64,000 bases of DNA from Heliopora coerulea (lineage: Eukaryota > Cnidaria > Anthozoa > Scleralcyonacea > Helioporidae), in contig JASJOG010000107.1 of the NCBI GenBank assembly GCA_030142905.1, positions 992,001 to 1,056,000 on the forward strand, given 5' to 3'. Shown piece after piece: positions 1 through 9,600 of the stretch. The position numbers and the translations under genes are program-made. The notes below the pieces were generated by a model. That model was given only the letters and a program-made list of their open reading frames with translations. It was not told the DNA's origin and made no database searches. Each line of letters starts with the position of its first letter. The stretch's first letter is position 1.

Positions 1-256
1 GTTTTATCCAAGGTCTCGGTAAAGGCATTCTTGGAACAATTGCCAAGCCGACGGCAGGTGTGTTAGACCTCGCCTCAGGTGTGTCAGCCGCAGTTCGAGG
101 TTCGGCTACCCGAAGCTCTCGCCTATATCAGCCGAAACGTGTTCGCACCATCAGGAACTGCTTCGGACCAGGTGGAGCTATTCCAAGATTCTCTAAAACA
201 AATTCAGAAGGGCAATTCATCGTTCTCAAACTTAATGAGAATAGTATGGATGAAAA
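1..256 (+). CDS. VPS13: VPS13 exon A (left-truncated): ATG2_C end and linker
   Basis: The frame is open from the left edge; bases 1-2 are the tail of a codon, so the exon begins outside the window. It encodes 84 whole codons and ends with two bases of a Lys codon. The donor is GTAAGT at 257-262. Reading through that donor gives TAA at 258-260, so intron retention would remove the whole PH-like domain. The following intron (257-489, 233 bp) ends in a T-rich tract and TTAAG. An alternative GT at 261 is a weaker donor and lies after the stop. Confidence 0.92.
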
Positions 257-1136
257 GTAAGTATGCGCTCGTTCATTCAATTGTCGGTTTGTCCATTCGT
301 TTGGCCTCTTCGCGTTCTTTCTTCTCCATTCGGTATTTTTCTTCCACCCCCATTTTAGCCTCTCTTTCATTCATTCAGTTCTTATTTGTTTATATTTTTC
401 TCATACTTTGAAATGTCTGGTTGTCTTATCAAGTACTTAAGTGACAAAGTTCCTTCTCAAGACTTTTTTTTGTACATTGTCTTATTAAGGTTTATAACTT
501 CAGAATCTGTTCGTACAGACCCTGATGGTCGTGTTAAGGTGTTGCTCACCAATGAAAGAGTATATTTTGTGAAAACTAGTGGCATACCTTCCCCAGAATC
601 TATCTTGGTGTCATTAAAGTTTGAAGATGTTCTGGACTGTCATCATTTAAAAAATGGTAAAGAATTTCACACCTTTTCTGAATTCTCGTTTCATTTCTCT
701 TTCAAATCCTTCACTAATCCAACTAATACCACTTCAGCTTCCTACAGCTGCCGTCAAATGCTCTTCAGGATAACTCATAAATCTCCATTGAACTAAATAT
801 GAACCAGTACAACCATACCGTATGCTTTTTTTCTTAGAATCTGTGGATTATGTTGAACTGTCCAGGAAGTACTCGGAGCCACCAGTACGAGTCCGCTGTG
901 AGGCCGCATCAGCACAAAAGGTTGGGTTGATATTTCTTTGAGTTTTCCTCCGAATTTTATTCATATTGAAATCCAGTGTAGTACGCGAGAGACAATACTA
1001 GGCTGCAAACCATGGTAACCTTATGTCGCTGTGATTGTTTCCATTTCAGCTTGTCCAGAAAATTAATTACGCGAAAAGTCTGTTTGAAGAAGTAAAACAG
1101 ACTGTTATTGTTAGAGGAAAAGAAACCATGACGTAA
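1..1136 (+). CDS. VPS13: VPS13-family lipid-transfer protein, C-terminal 196 residues, four exons (5' partial)
   Basis: The coding join is 1-256, 490-656, 838-920, 1050-1136, with the reading frame starting at base 3 and stop TAA at 1134-1136. Phases at all three junctions fit exactly (2+1, 1+2, 0 bases), which supports the model independently of homology. Residues 1-40 are the Gly-rich amphipathic end of the ATG2_C-like region (QGLGKG, then IAKPTAGVLDLASG). A basic linker follows at about 41-53 (PKRVRTIRNC), then a conserved GPGG..PRF segment. Residues about 85-196 form the PH-like domain, with strand motifs KVLLTNERVYFVK and VRVRCEAA and the final helix KINYAKSLFEE. The INYAKSL helix and the GP-PR(Y/F) linker resemble VPS13A/C more than VPS13B or D. 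Known for the family: proteins of over 3000 residues form a bridge that moves phospholipid between membranes at ER contact sites; the C-terminus binds lipid droplets, mitochondria or endolysosomes. Family call is firm; the A versus C paralogue is not. Confidence 0.93.
490..656 (+). CDS. VPS13: VPS13 exon B: first half of the PH-like domain
   Basis: The acceptor AG at 488-489 follows a T-rich tract. The single base G490 completes the Lys codon left by the previous exon. A second AG at 502-503 would put the exon out of phase, so 490 is chosen. The exon encodes the FITSES...GRVKVLLTNERVYFVK strand region and an acidic FEDVLDC segment. The donor is GTAAAG at 657. The downstream intron (657-837) is 181 bp. 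The open frame running past 656 to 796 is intronic read-through. Confidence 0.9.
838..920 (+). CDS. VPS13: VPS13 exon C: middle of the PH-like domain
   Basis: This 83-bp exon follows a strong polypyrimidine tract ending TTCTTAG at 831-837. Its first two bases complete a Glu codon with G656, then come 27 codons including YVELSRKY and PPVRVRCEAASAQK. The donor is GTTGGG at 921, a poorer match than the other donors, but it keeps the frame into the next exon. It is too short to be found as an isolated reading frame and is supported by homology and phase. The downstream intron (921-1049) is 129 bp. Confidence 0.88.
1050..1136 (+). CDS. VPS13: VPS13 terminal coding exon: PH-like C-terminal helix
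   Basis: The acceptor is TTTCCATTTCAG, ending at 1049. The exon is in phase 0 and has 28 codons before TAA at 1134-1136. It encodes LVQKINYAKSLFEEVKQ and a short basic tail. The INYAKSL helix is a hallmark of the end of metazoan VPS13A/C proteins. The protein ends close to where those relatives end, so the C-terminus looks complete. Confidence 0.9.
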   Translation, partial: LVQKINYAKSLFEEVKQTVIVRGKETMT

Positions 1137-1970
1137 CAGGTATTTTTAAATTATTTTTGCTCGCTACAATTTCTTGACGTAATATTTCGCAGTTGGTGGC
1201 TCAAAATTCAATCCAAGTCCAAAAATTTATTCCACTATAAATCGTAGAGTATAAACGAAAAATGTGATATTTAGATTACAGTATTTCCACTGGGAATCCT
1301 ATCCACAAAATTGATTTCCCATTGGTCCTTGTACTGTTTATTTTTTCAAACTTTTGCCTGTAGTGCAGTAAAAGCAGTATGAGGTAGATCTCCCTGCGTT
1401 AGTTTATTTAAGACGAAATGTCACCTTGGTATTGTTTCGATTGTATTTTAGTTGACCATGACATAGCTACTATGCAAGTCATGTGATGAAAAGTTGGAAA
1501 GTGGTCTCCATCAAGACTGTTTTTGTTCTAGAAATTGTTATGCCGTTCGTGTAAATACGACGAAGTGAAACCATGAAAGCTAGTTTGGTTTTCAGGCGTT
1601 ATCGTAGAGTTCAACTGTGCCATACTTCGGTGAAGTCTCTGTCATGGCGTGGCTCTTCTAAGGCAATGGATACAATCAAGCGTCGTGAAAAAAACTGAAA
1701 TTTGCGGAAGTACCCGCTTAATCTTATTACTACCGGCCTACTATCTAAACGTTGTTATCATGATTCTGTACAGAAACCTTGGAGATGGCCGGTTTATGTA
1801 ACTAGATTTTTGCGGCTATTACCACAAACTGAAACTTAAGAATCCTGACATTGAGATGTCTCTAATTCATAAATTTAAGAAAGATATTTAGATTGTTGTA
1901 TTTTATGATAAAATGTAAATTAATTTTGTAAATTATTGAATGACATTTTGCCCTGATTTTGGCACCGTCA
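1137..1970. other. VPS13 3' UTR and downstream intergenic DNA
   Basis: AT-rich sequence with no recognisable gene. The proximal part should be the 3' UTR. No canonical AATAAA lies in the first few hundred bases after the stop. A 42-codon ATG frame at about 1573-1698 has no recognisable product. No tRNA-like or rRNA-like structure was seen. Confidence 0.6.
1236..1255 (+). promoter_or_regulatory. Candidate poly(A) signal variants (two TATAAA)
   Basis: TATAAA occurs at 1236-1241 and 1250-1255, about 100-120 bases after the stop codon. TATAAA is a known weak variant of the animal poly(A) signal, and T/G-rich sequence follows at about 1320-1350. The hexamer is common by chance in AT-rich DNA, so this is only the best local candidate. 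Confidence 0.25.
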
Positions 1971-2088
1971 TTAACCCTTTAATGCGTGAACTTTTCTCTC
2001 TGTTCTTTCTTAGTTGTTGCTTCGTTTTCTCACTTGTTCATTTAGTCTAAGTGTTAGATATATCGGACACTGTGCGTTGAAGGGTTAA
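1971..2088. mobile_element. piggyBac-like MITE with TTAA target-site duplication
   Basis: A 110-bp element (1975-2084) is flanked on both sides by TTAA (1971-1974 and 2085-2088). Its ends are inverted repeats: CCCTTTAATGCG on the left against CCCTTCAACGCA read inward from the right, 9 of 12 matching and 9 of the first 11. TTAA duplication with termini starting CCC is the signature of the piggyBac superfamily. The interior is T-rich and non-coding, so the element is non-autonomous and would need a transposase in trans. The imperfect termini suggest an old insertion. Confidence 0.68.
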
Positions 2089-2666
2089 TAACCTTAACTA
2101 AGAAAAAGTCTATAGAAAGAAAAAATAATTATAGTTGATCTCAGTGAAGTAGTACTAGTTGTTCATTGGGTTCGATTGTCTTTATAAAAGCAGTCTTGAA
2201 AAGACTGTGGTTATTCACAGACATTTTTACTTGCAAGGACATTTTGCGCGTTAAACTGGGTGAGAAATTGCGCCTGTTATAGTCGCCAGTGGGCCCAATT
2301 TGGCGACGAGAACTCTTCACTTCTTCAAAATCGTTAAAATGCCAAAGATAATAGATTTTTCGATGGTAGCGATGAGCTGTTTTTAAGACATTGGCTTGAA
2401 CTCGACGAGTAATTTTGCCATGAAGCTTCGTCTCGCATGTTGTGGAAACTACCACATCTAAAGTGCATTTTAGTATCCCTTGTGTTCTACACGAGTTTCA
2501 TCGGGATTTGCGGAATTAGTGCACCTCTGACGGCGCTGTTCTCGCCAGAACATGGCCTTCAAATCTTCATAATGAGTTGTTTTTGCAGCTCATCCAATGT
2601 TCACTTGCTCGATATTCATTATTCACTTGTGGAAACTGGTAACAATTTGGTTTTCAACTGATATGA
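2089..2666. other. Intergenic DNA between the MITE and the satellite edge
   Basis: No recognisable gene. A minus-strand frame of 104 codons (2141-2455) and a plus-strand frame of 74 codons (2437-2661) are present, but neither product resembles a known family and neither has visible splice or start context. The stretch is less AT-rich than the flanking satellite, so it could hold the remnant of an old mobile element that I cannot identify. Confidence 0.5.
2191..2207. repeat. Short perfect hairpin
   Basis: CAGTCTT and AAGACTG form a perfect 7-bp stem around a GAA loop. It is not the metazoan histone stem-loop, and no adjacent gene gives it a role. It may be chance. Confidence 0.4.
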
Positions 2667-2835
2667 GTAGTTTTAGAACACCTTTCTACCAACTTCTACA
2701 GGTCGAAAAATTCCGCTGAAAAGTAAAGGAGTTAAGCTTTGGTTTTTCACGATTTTTCGACCCAAATGAAACATTCAAAAAAAGATTCAGATGTGAAGTT
2801 TAAGCCCAAAGAATGTAGTTTTGCGCCAATTTGAG
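2667..2835 (+). repeat. Degenerate satellite monomer D1 (outermost)
   Basis: Recognisable blocks are GTAAAGGAGTTAAGCTTTGG at 2723-2742, CACGATTTTTCGACC, and a TGTAGTTTTGC match near the end. The outer limit is approximate. The block preceding its TTAA core (ACCAACTTCTACAGGTCGAAAAATT) resembles the same position of D2 rather than the main-array consensus, suggesting an older monomer type. Confidence 0.75.
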
Positions 2836-3003
2836 TGAGTTTACATCGAATTTTCACCAACTGTTCGCGATCGAAAAATTTCATCAAAAAGTAAGGAGGT
2901 TAACCTTTGGTTTTTAACAAGCTTTCAACTCATCTGAAACATTCGAAATAAAATTCAAACATAACAGTTTCGCCCAAACAATCTACTCTTACACTGATTT
3001 GAG
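2836..3003 (+). repeat. Degenerate satellite monomer D2
   Basis: The TTAA core at 2900-2903 lies exactly 168 bp from that of D1 (2732). It keeps GGTTAACCTTTGGTTTTTAAC and CATTCGAAATAA-like blocks and an ACTGATTTGAGT block, but differs from the main array at many positions. Confidence 0.75.
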
Positions 3004-3110
3004 TCATTTCAGATGGGGATTAGTCTTTATTTTTATACGATTTTTCGACCAATCTTAAACATTACAAATACGCTTTTCAATACGCACGCTCTAGAGCTGT
3101 TATCTCAAAA
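3004..3110 (+). repeat. Degenerate, shortened satellite monomer D3
   Basis: The equivalent core (ATTAGTCTTTA) lies at 3019-3029, only 120 bp after that of D2, so about 48 bp is missing. The block TACGATTTTTCGACCAATCT is clearly satellite-derived. The boundary with the next copy is uncertain. Confidence 0.65.
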
Positions 3111-3265
3111 AAACTTTCTAAGTCCATGAAAGCAATACAACCCGTAAAATTATCACCGGTGAGACACTCTAAGGTTAAGGCTTCAATTAGTTTCTATGCA
3201 ATTTTTTGACCAATTTCCAACTTTCGAAACAAGTTCAAAATAGCAAAGTTTATCTCATAGAACGT
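3111..3265 (+). repeat. Degenerate satellite monomer D4 (transition copy)
   Basis: The core AAGGTTAAGGCTT is at 3171-3183. Later blocks (TTTGACCAATTTCCAACTTTCGAAA, then AAAGTTTATCTCATAGAA) approach the array consensus. It is 174 bp to the first homogeneous core at 3349. Similarity to the consensus rises along this copy, marking the passage into the homogenised array. Confidence 0.75.
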
Positions 3266-3340
3266 AGTTTTGCAGTGATTTCAGTGGTTTTTGAGCGAAA
3301 TTACGTTGAAAATTTTAGGTGTCAAAATTTGACCAAAATG

Positions 3341-3508
3341 TAAAGGGGTTAACCTTTGGTTTTTGACGATTTTTCGACCAATTTTCAACTTTCGAAATAA
3401 GAGCAGAATGTGAACGTTTATTGCATAGAAAGTAGTTTTGCAGTGATTTGAGTGGTTTTTGAGCGAAATTACGTTGAAAATTTTAGGTGTCAAAATTTGA
3501 CCAAAATG
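3341..3508 (+). repeat. Reference satellite monomer with its dyad elements
   Basis: Features of one unit: GGTTAACC (3347-3354, perfect palindrome containing a GTTAAC site), AATTTTCAAC (3380-3389), TTTCGAAA (3390-3397, perfect palindrome) and GTTGAAAATT (3473-3482, exact reverse complement of 3380-3389). Just upstream, GTCAAA-A-TTTGAC (3321-3333) is a palindrome around one base, and it recurs in each copy. The long arms bracket the GGTTAACC core, with 65 bases between arms on that side (3305-3314 with 3380-3389) and 83 on the other. Confidence 0.9.
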
Positions 3509-3699
3509 TAAAGGGGTTAACCTTTGGTTTTTGACGATTTTTCCACCAATTTTCAACTTTCGAAATAAGAGCAGAATGTGAAAGTTTATTGCATAGAAAG
3601 TAGTTTTGCAGTGATTTCAGTGGCTTTTAAGCGAAATTACGTTGAAAATTTTATGTGTCAAAATTTGACCAAAATGTAAAGGGGTTAACCTTTGGTTTT

Positions 3700-6600
3700 T
3701 GACGATTTTTCGACCAATTTTCAACTTTCGAAATAAGAGCAGAATGTGAAAGTTTATTGCATAGAAAGTAGTTTTGAAGTGATTTCAGTGGTTTTTGAGC
3801 GAAATTACGTTGAAAATTTTAGGTGTCAAAATTTGACCAAAATGTAAAGGGGTTAACCTTTGGTTTTTGACGATTTTTCCACCAATTTTCAACTTTCGAA
3901 ATAAGAGCAGAATGTGAAAGTTTATTGCATAGAAAGTAGTTTTGCAGTGATTTCAGTGGTTTTTAAGCGAAATTACGTTGAAAATTTTATGTGTCAAAAT
4001 TTGACCAAAATGTAAAGGGGTTAACCTTTGGTTTTTGACGATTTTTCGACCAATTTTCAACTTTCGAAATAAGAGCAGAATGTGAAAGTTTATTGCATAG
4101 AAAGTAGTTTTGCAGTGATTTCAGTGGTTTTTGAGCGAAATTACGTTGAAAATTTTAGGTGTCAAAATTTGACCAAAATGTAAAGGGGTTAACCTTTGGT
4201 TTTTGACGATTTTTCCACCAATTTTCAACTTTCGAAATAAGAGCAGAATGTGAAAGTTTATTGCATAGAAAGTAGTTTTGCAGTGATTTCAGTGGTTTTT
4301 GAGCGAAATTACGTTGAAAATTTTAGGTGTCAAAATTTGACCAAAATGTAAAGGGGTTAACCTTTGGTTTTTGACGATTTTTCCACCAATTTTCAACTTT
4401 CGAAATAAGAGCAGAATGTGAAAGTTTATTGCATAGAAAGTAGTTTTGCAGTGATTTGAGTGGTTTTTGAGCGAAATTACGTTGAAAATTTTAGGTGTCA
4501 AAATTTGACCAAAATGTAAAGGGGTTAACCTTTGGTTTTTGACGATTTTTCGACCAATTTTCAACTTTCGAAATAAGAGCAGAATGTGAAAGTTTATTGC
4601 ATAGAAAGTAGTTTTGCAGTGATTTCAGTGGTTTTTCAGCGAAATTACGTTGAAAATTTTAGGTGTCAAAATTTGACCAAAATGTAAAGGGGTTAACCTT
4701 TGGTTTTTGACGATTTTTCCACCAATTTTCAACTTTCGAAATAAGAGCAGAATGTGAAAGTTTATTGCATAGAAAGTAGTTTTGCAGTGATTTGAGTGGT
4801 TTTTTGAGCGAAATTACGTTGAAAATTTTAGGTGTCAAAATTTGACCAAAATGTAAAGGGGTTAACCTTTGGTTTTTGACGATTTTTCGACCAATTTTCA
4901 ACTTTCGAAATAAGAGCAGAATGTGAAAGTTTATTGCATAGAAAGTAGTTTTGCAGTGATTTCAGTGGTTTTTCAGCGAAATTACGTTGAAAATTTTAGG
5001 TGTCAAAATTTGACCAAAATGTAAAGGGGTTAACCTTTGGTTTTTGACGATTTTTCCACCAATTTTCAACTTTCGAAATAAGAGCAGAATGTGAAAGTTT
5101 ATTGCATAGAAAGTAGTTTTGCACTGATTTCAGTGGTTTTTGAGCAAAATTACGTTGAAAATTTTAGGTGTCAAAATTTGACCAAAATGTAAAGGGGTTA
5201 ACCTTTGGTTTTTGACGATTTTTCGACCAATTTTCAACTTTCGAAATAAGAGCAGAATGTGAAAGTTTATTGCATAGAAAGTAGTTTTGAAGTGATTTCA
5301 GTGGTTTTTGAGCGAAATTACGTTGAAAATTTTAGGTGTCAAAATTTGACCAAAATGTAAAGGGGTTAACCTTTGGTTTTTGACGATTTTTCCACCAATT
5401 TTCAACTTTCGAAATAAGAGCAGAATGTGAAAGTTTATTGCATAGAAAGTAGTTTTGCAGTGATTTCAGTGGTTTTTAAGCGAAATTACGTTGAAAATTT
5501 TAGGTGTCAAAATTTGACCAAAATGTAAAGGGGTTAACCTTTGGTTTTTGACGATTTTTCGACCAATTTTCAACTTTCGAAATAAGAGCAGAATGTGAAA
5601 GTTTATTGCATAGAAAGTAGTTTTGCAGTGATTTCAGTGGTTTTTGAGCGAAATTACGTTGAAAATTTTAGGTGTCAAAATTTGACCAAAATGTAAAGGG
5701 GTTAACCTTTGGTTTTTGACGATTTTTCCACCAATTTTCAACTTTCGAAATAAGAGCAGAATGTGAAAGTTTATTGCATAGAAAGTAGTTTTGCAGTGAT
5801 TTCAGTGGTTTTTAAGCGAAATTACGTTGAAAATTTTATGTGTCAAAATTTGACCAAAATGTAAAGGGGTTAACCTTTGGTTTTTGACGATTTTTCGACC
5901 AATTTTCAACTTTCGAAATAAGAGCAGAATGTGAAAGTTTATTGCATAGAAAGTAGTTTTGCAGTGATTTCAGTGGTTTTTGAGCGAAATTACGTTGAAA
6001 ATTTTAGGTGTCAAAATTTGACCAAAATGTAAAGGGGTTAACCTTTGGTTTTTGACGATTTTTCCACCAATTTTCAACTTTCGAAATAAGAGCAGAATGT
6101 GAAAGTTTATTGCATAGAAAGTAGTTTTGCAGTGATTTCAGTGGTTTTTGAGCGAAATTACGTTGAAAATTTTAGGTGTCAAAATTTGACCAAAATGTAA
6201 AGGGGTTAACCTTTGGTTTTTGACGATTTTTCCACCAATTTTCAACTTTCGAAATAAGAGCAGAATGTGAAAGTTTATTGCATAGAAAGTAGTTTTGCAG
6301 TGATTTGAGTGGTTTTTGAGCGAAATTACGTTGAAAATTTTAGGTGTCAAAATTTGACCAAAATGTAAAGGGGTTAACCTTTGGTTTTTGACGATTTTTC
6401 GACCAATTTTCAACTTTCGAAATAAGAGCAGAATGTGAAAGTTTATTGCATAGAAAGTAGTTTTGCAGTGATTTCAGTGGTTTTTCAGCGAAATTACGTT
6501 GAAAATTTTAGGTGTCAAAATTTGACCAAAATGTAAAGGGGTTAACCTTTGGTTTTTGACGATTTTTCCACCAATTTTCAACTTTCGAAATAAGAGCAGA

Positions 6601-9600
6601 ATGTGAAAGTTTATTGCATAGAAAGTAGTTTTGCAGTGATTTGAGTGGTTTTTTGAGCGAAATTACGTTGAAAATTTTAGGTGTCAAAATTTGACCAAAA
6701 TGTAAAGGGGTTAACCTTTGGTTTTTGACGATTTTTCCACCAATTTTCAACTTTCGAAATAAGAGCAGAATGTGAAAGTTTATTGCATAGAAAGTAGTTT
6801 TGCAGTGATTTCAGTGGTTTTTTGAGCGAAATTACGTTGAAAATTTTAGGTGTCAAAATTTGACCAAAATGTAAAGGGGTTAACCTTTGGTTTTTGACGA
6901 TTTTTCCACCAATTTTCAACTTTCGAAATAAGAGCAGAATGTGAAAGTTTATTGCATAGAAAGTAGTTTTGCAGTGATTTCAGTGGTTTTTGAGCGAAAT
7001 TACGTTGAAAATTTTAGGTGTCAAAATTTGACCAAAATGTAAAGGGGTTAACCTTTGGTTTTTGACGATTTTTCCACCAATTTTCAACTTTCGAAATAAG
7101 AGCAGAATGTGAAAGTTTATTGCATAGAAAGTAGTTTTGCAGTGATTTCAGTGGTTTTTCAGCGAAATTACGTTGAAAATTTTAGGTGTCAAAATTTGAC
7201 CAAAATGTAAAGGGGTTAACCTTTGGTTTTTGACGATTTTTCCACCAATTTTCAACTTTCGAAATAAGAGCAGAATGTGAAAGTTTATTGCATAGAAAGT
7301 AGTTTTGCACTGATTTCAGTGGTTTTTGAGCAAAATTACGTTGAAAATTTTAGGTGTCAAAATTTGACCAAAATGTAAAGGGGTTAACCTTTGGTTTTTG
7401 ACGATTTTTCGACCAATTTTCAACTTTCGAAATAAGAGCAGAATGTGAAAGTTTATTGCATAGAAAGTAGTTTTGAAGTGATTTCAGTGGTTTTTGAGCG
7501 AAATTACGTTGAAAATTTTAGGTGTCAAAATTTGACCAAAATGTAAAGGGGTTAACCTTTGGTTTTTGACGATTTTTCCACCAATTTTCAACTTTCGAAA
7601 TAAGAGCAGAATGTGAAAGTTTATTGCATAGAAAGTAGTTTTGCAGTGATTTCAGTGGTTTTTAAGCGAAATTACGTTGAAAATTTTATGTGTCAAAATT
7701 TGACCAAAATGTAAAGGGGTTAACCTTTGGTTTTTGACGATTTTTCCACCAATTTTCAACTTTCGAAATAAGAGCAGAATGTGAAAGTTTATTGCATAGA
7801 AAGTAGTTTTGCAGTGATTTCAGTGGTTTTTGAGCGAAATTACGTTGAAAATTTTAGGTGTCAAAATTTGACCAAAATGTAAAGGGGTTAACCTTTGGTT
7901 TTTGACGATTTTTCCACCAATTTTCAACTTTCGAAATAAGAGCAGAATGTGAAAGTTTATTGCATAGAAAGTAGTTTTGCACTGATTTCAGTGGTTTTTG
8001 AGCGAAATTACGTTGAAAATTTTAGGTGTCAAAATTTGACCAAAATGTAAAGGGGTTAACCTTTGGTTTTTGACGATTTTTCCACCAATTTTCAACTTTC
8101 GAAATAAGAGCAGAATGTGAAAGTTTATTGCATAGAAAGTAGTTTTGCAGTGATTTGAGTGGTTTTTGAGCGAAATTACGTTGAAAATTTTAGGTGTCAA
8201 AATTTGACCAAAATGTAAAGGGGTTAACCTTTGGTTTTTGACGATTTTTCGACCAATTTTCAACTTTCGAAATAAGAGCAGAATGTGAAAGTTTATTGCA
8301 TAGAAAGTAGTTTTGCAGTGATTTCAGTGGTTTTTCAGCGAAATTACGTTGAAAATTTTAGGTGTCAAAATTTGACCAAAATGTAAAGGGGTTAACCTTT
8401 GGTTTTTGACGATTTTTCCACCAATTTTCAACTTTCGAAATAAGAGCAGAATGTGAAAGTTTATTGCATAGAAAGTAGTTTTGCAGTGATTTCAGTGGTT
8501 TTTCAGCGAAATTACGTTGAAAATTTTAGGTGTCAAAATTTGACCAAAATGTAAAGGGGTTAACCTTTGGTTTTTGACGATTTTTCCACCAATTTTCAAC
8601 TTTCGAAATAAGAGCAGAATGTGAAAGTTTATTGCATAGAAAGTAGTTTTGCAGTGATTTCAGTGGTTTTTTGAGCGAAATTACGTTGAAAATTTTAGGT
8701 GTCAAAATTTGACCAAAATGTAAAGGGGTTAACCTTTGGTTTTTGACGATTTTTCCACCAATTTTCAACTTTCGAAATAAGAGCAGAATGTGAAAGTTTA
8801 TTGCATAGAAAGTAGTTTTGCAGTGATTTCAGTGGTTTTTCAGCGAAATTACGTTGAAAATTTTAGGTGTCAAAATTTGACCAAAATGTAAAGGGGTTAA
8901 CCTTTGGTTTTTGACGATTTTTCCACCAATTTTCAACTTTCGAAATAAGAGCAGAATGTGAAAGTTTATTGCATAGAAAGTAGTTTTGCACTGATTTCAG
9001 TGGTTTTTGAGCAAAATTACGTTGAAAATTTTAGGTGTCAAAATTTGACCAAAATGTAAAGGGGTTAACCTTTGGTTTTTGACGATTTTTCGACCAATTT
9101 TCAACTTTCGAAATAAGAGCAGAATGTGAAAGTTTATTGCATAGAAAGTAGTTTTGAAGTGATTTCAGTGGTTTTTGAGCGAAATTACGTTGAAAATTTT
9201 AGGTGTCAAAATTTGACCAAAATGTAAAGGGGTTAACCTTTGGTTTTTGACGATTTTTCCACCAATTTTCAACTTTCGAAATAAGAGCAGAATGTGAAAG
9301 TTTATTGCATAGAAAGTAGTTTTGCAGTGATTTCAGTGGTTTTTAAGCGAAATTACGTTGAAAATTTTATGTGTCAAAATTTGACCAAAATGTAAAGGGG
9401 TTAACCTTTGGTTTTTGACGATTTTTCCACCAATTTTCAACTTTCGAAATAAGAGCAGAATGTGAAAGTTTATTGCATAGAAAGTAGTTTTGCAGTGATT
9501 TCAGTGGTTTTTGAGCGAAATTACGTTGAAAATTTTAGGTGTCAAAATTTGACCAAAATGTAAAGGGGTTAACCTTTGGTTTTTGACGATTTTTCCACCA

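Noticed and set aside
79..411. A 110-codon plus-strand frame and an 80-codon minus-strand frame (128-370) over the first exon and intron
   Set aside because: Both are shadows of the VPS13 exon in other frames and continue into intron sequence; no family resemblance.
386..796. A 136-codon plus-strand frame starting in the first VPS13 intron
   Set aside because: Only 490-656 is exonic. The upstream part is intron and polypyrimidine tract and the part after 656 is the next intron; splice phase and homology support the shorter exon.
1573..1698. A 42-codon ATG frame in the VPS13 downstream region
   Set aside because: Too short, no recognised product, no supporting context.
2141..2661. A minus-strand 104-codon frame and a plus-strand 74-codon frame in the intergenic gap
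   Set aside because: Neither product is recognisable, there is no start or splice context, and frames of this length occur by chance. Transcript evidence would be needed to reopen this.
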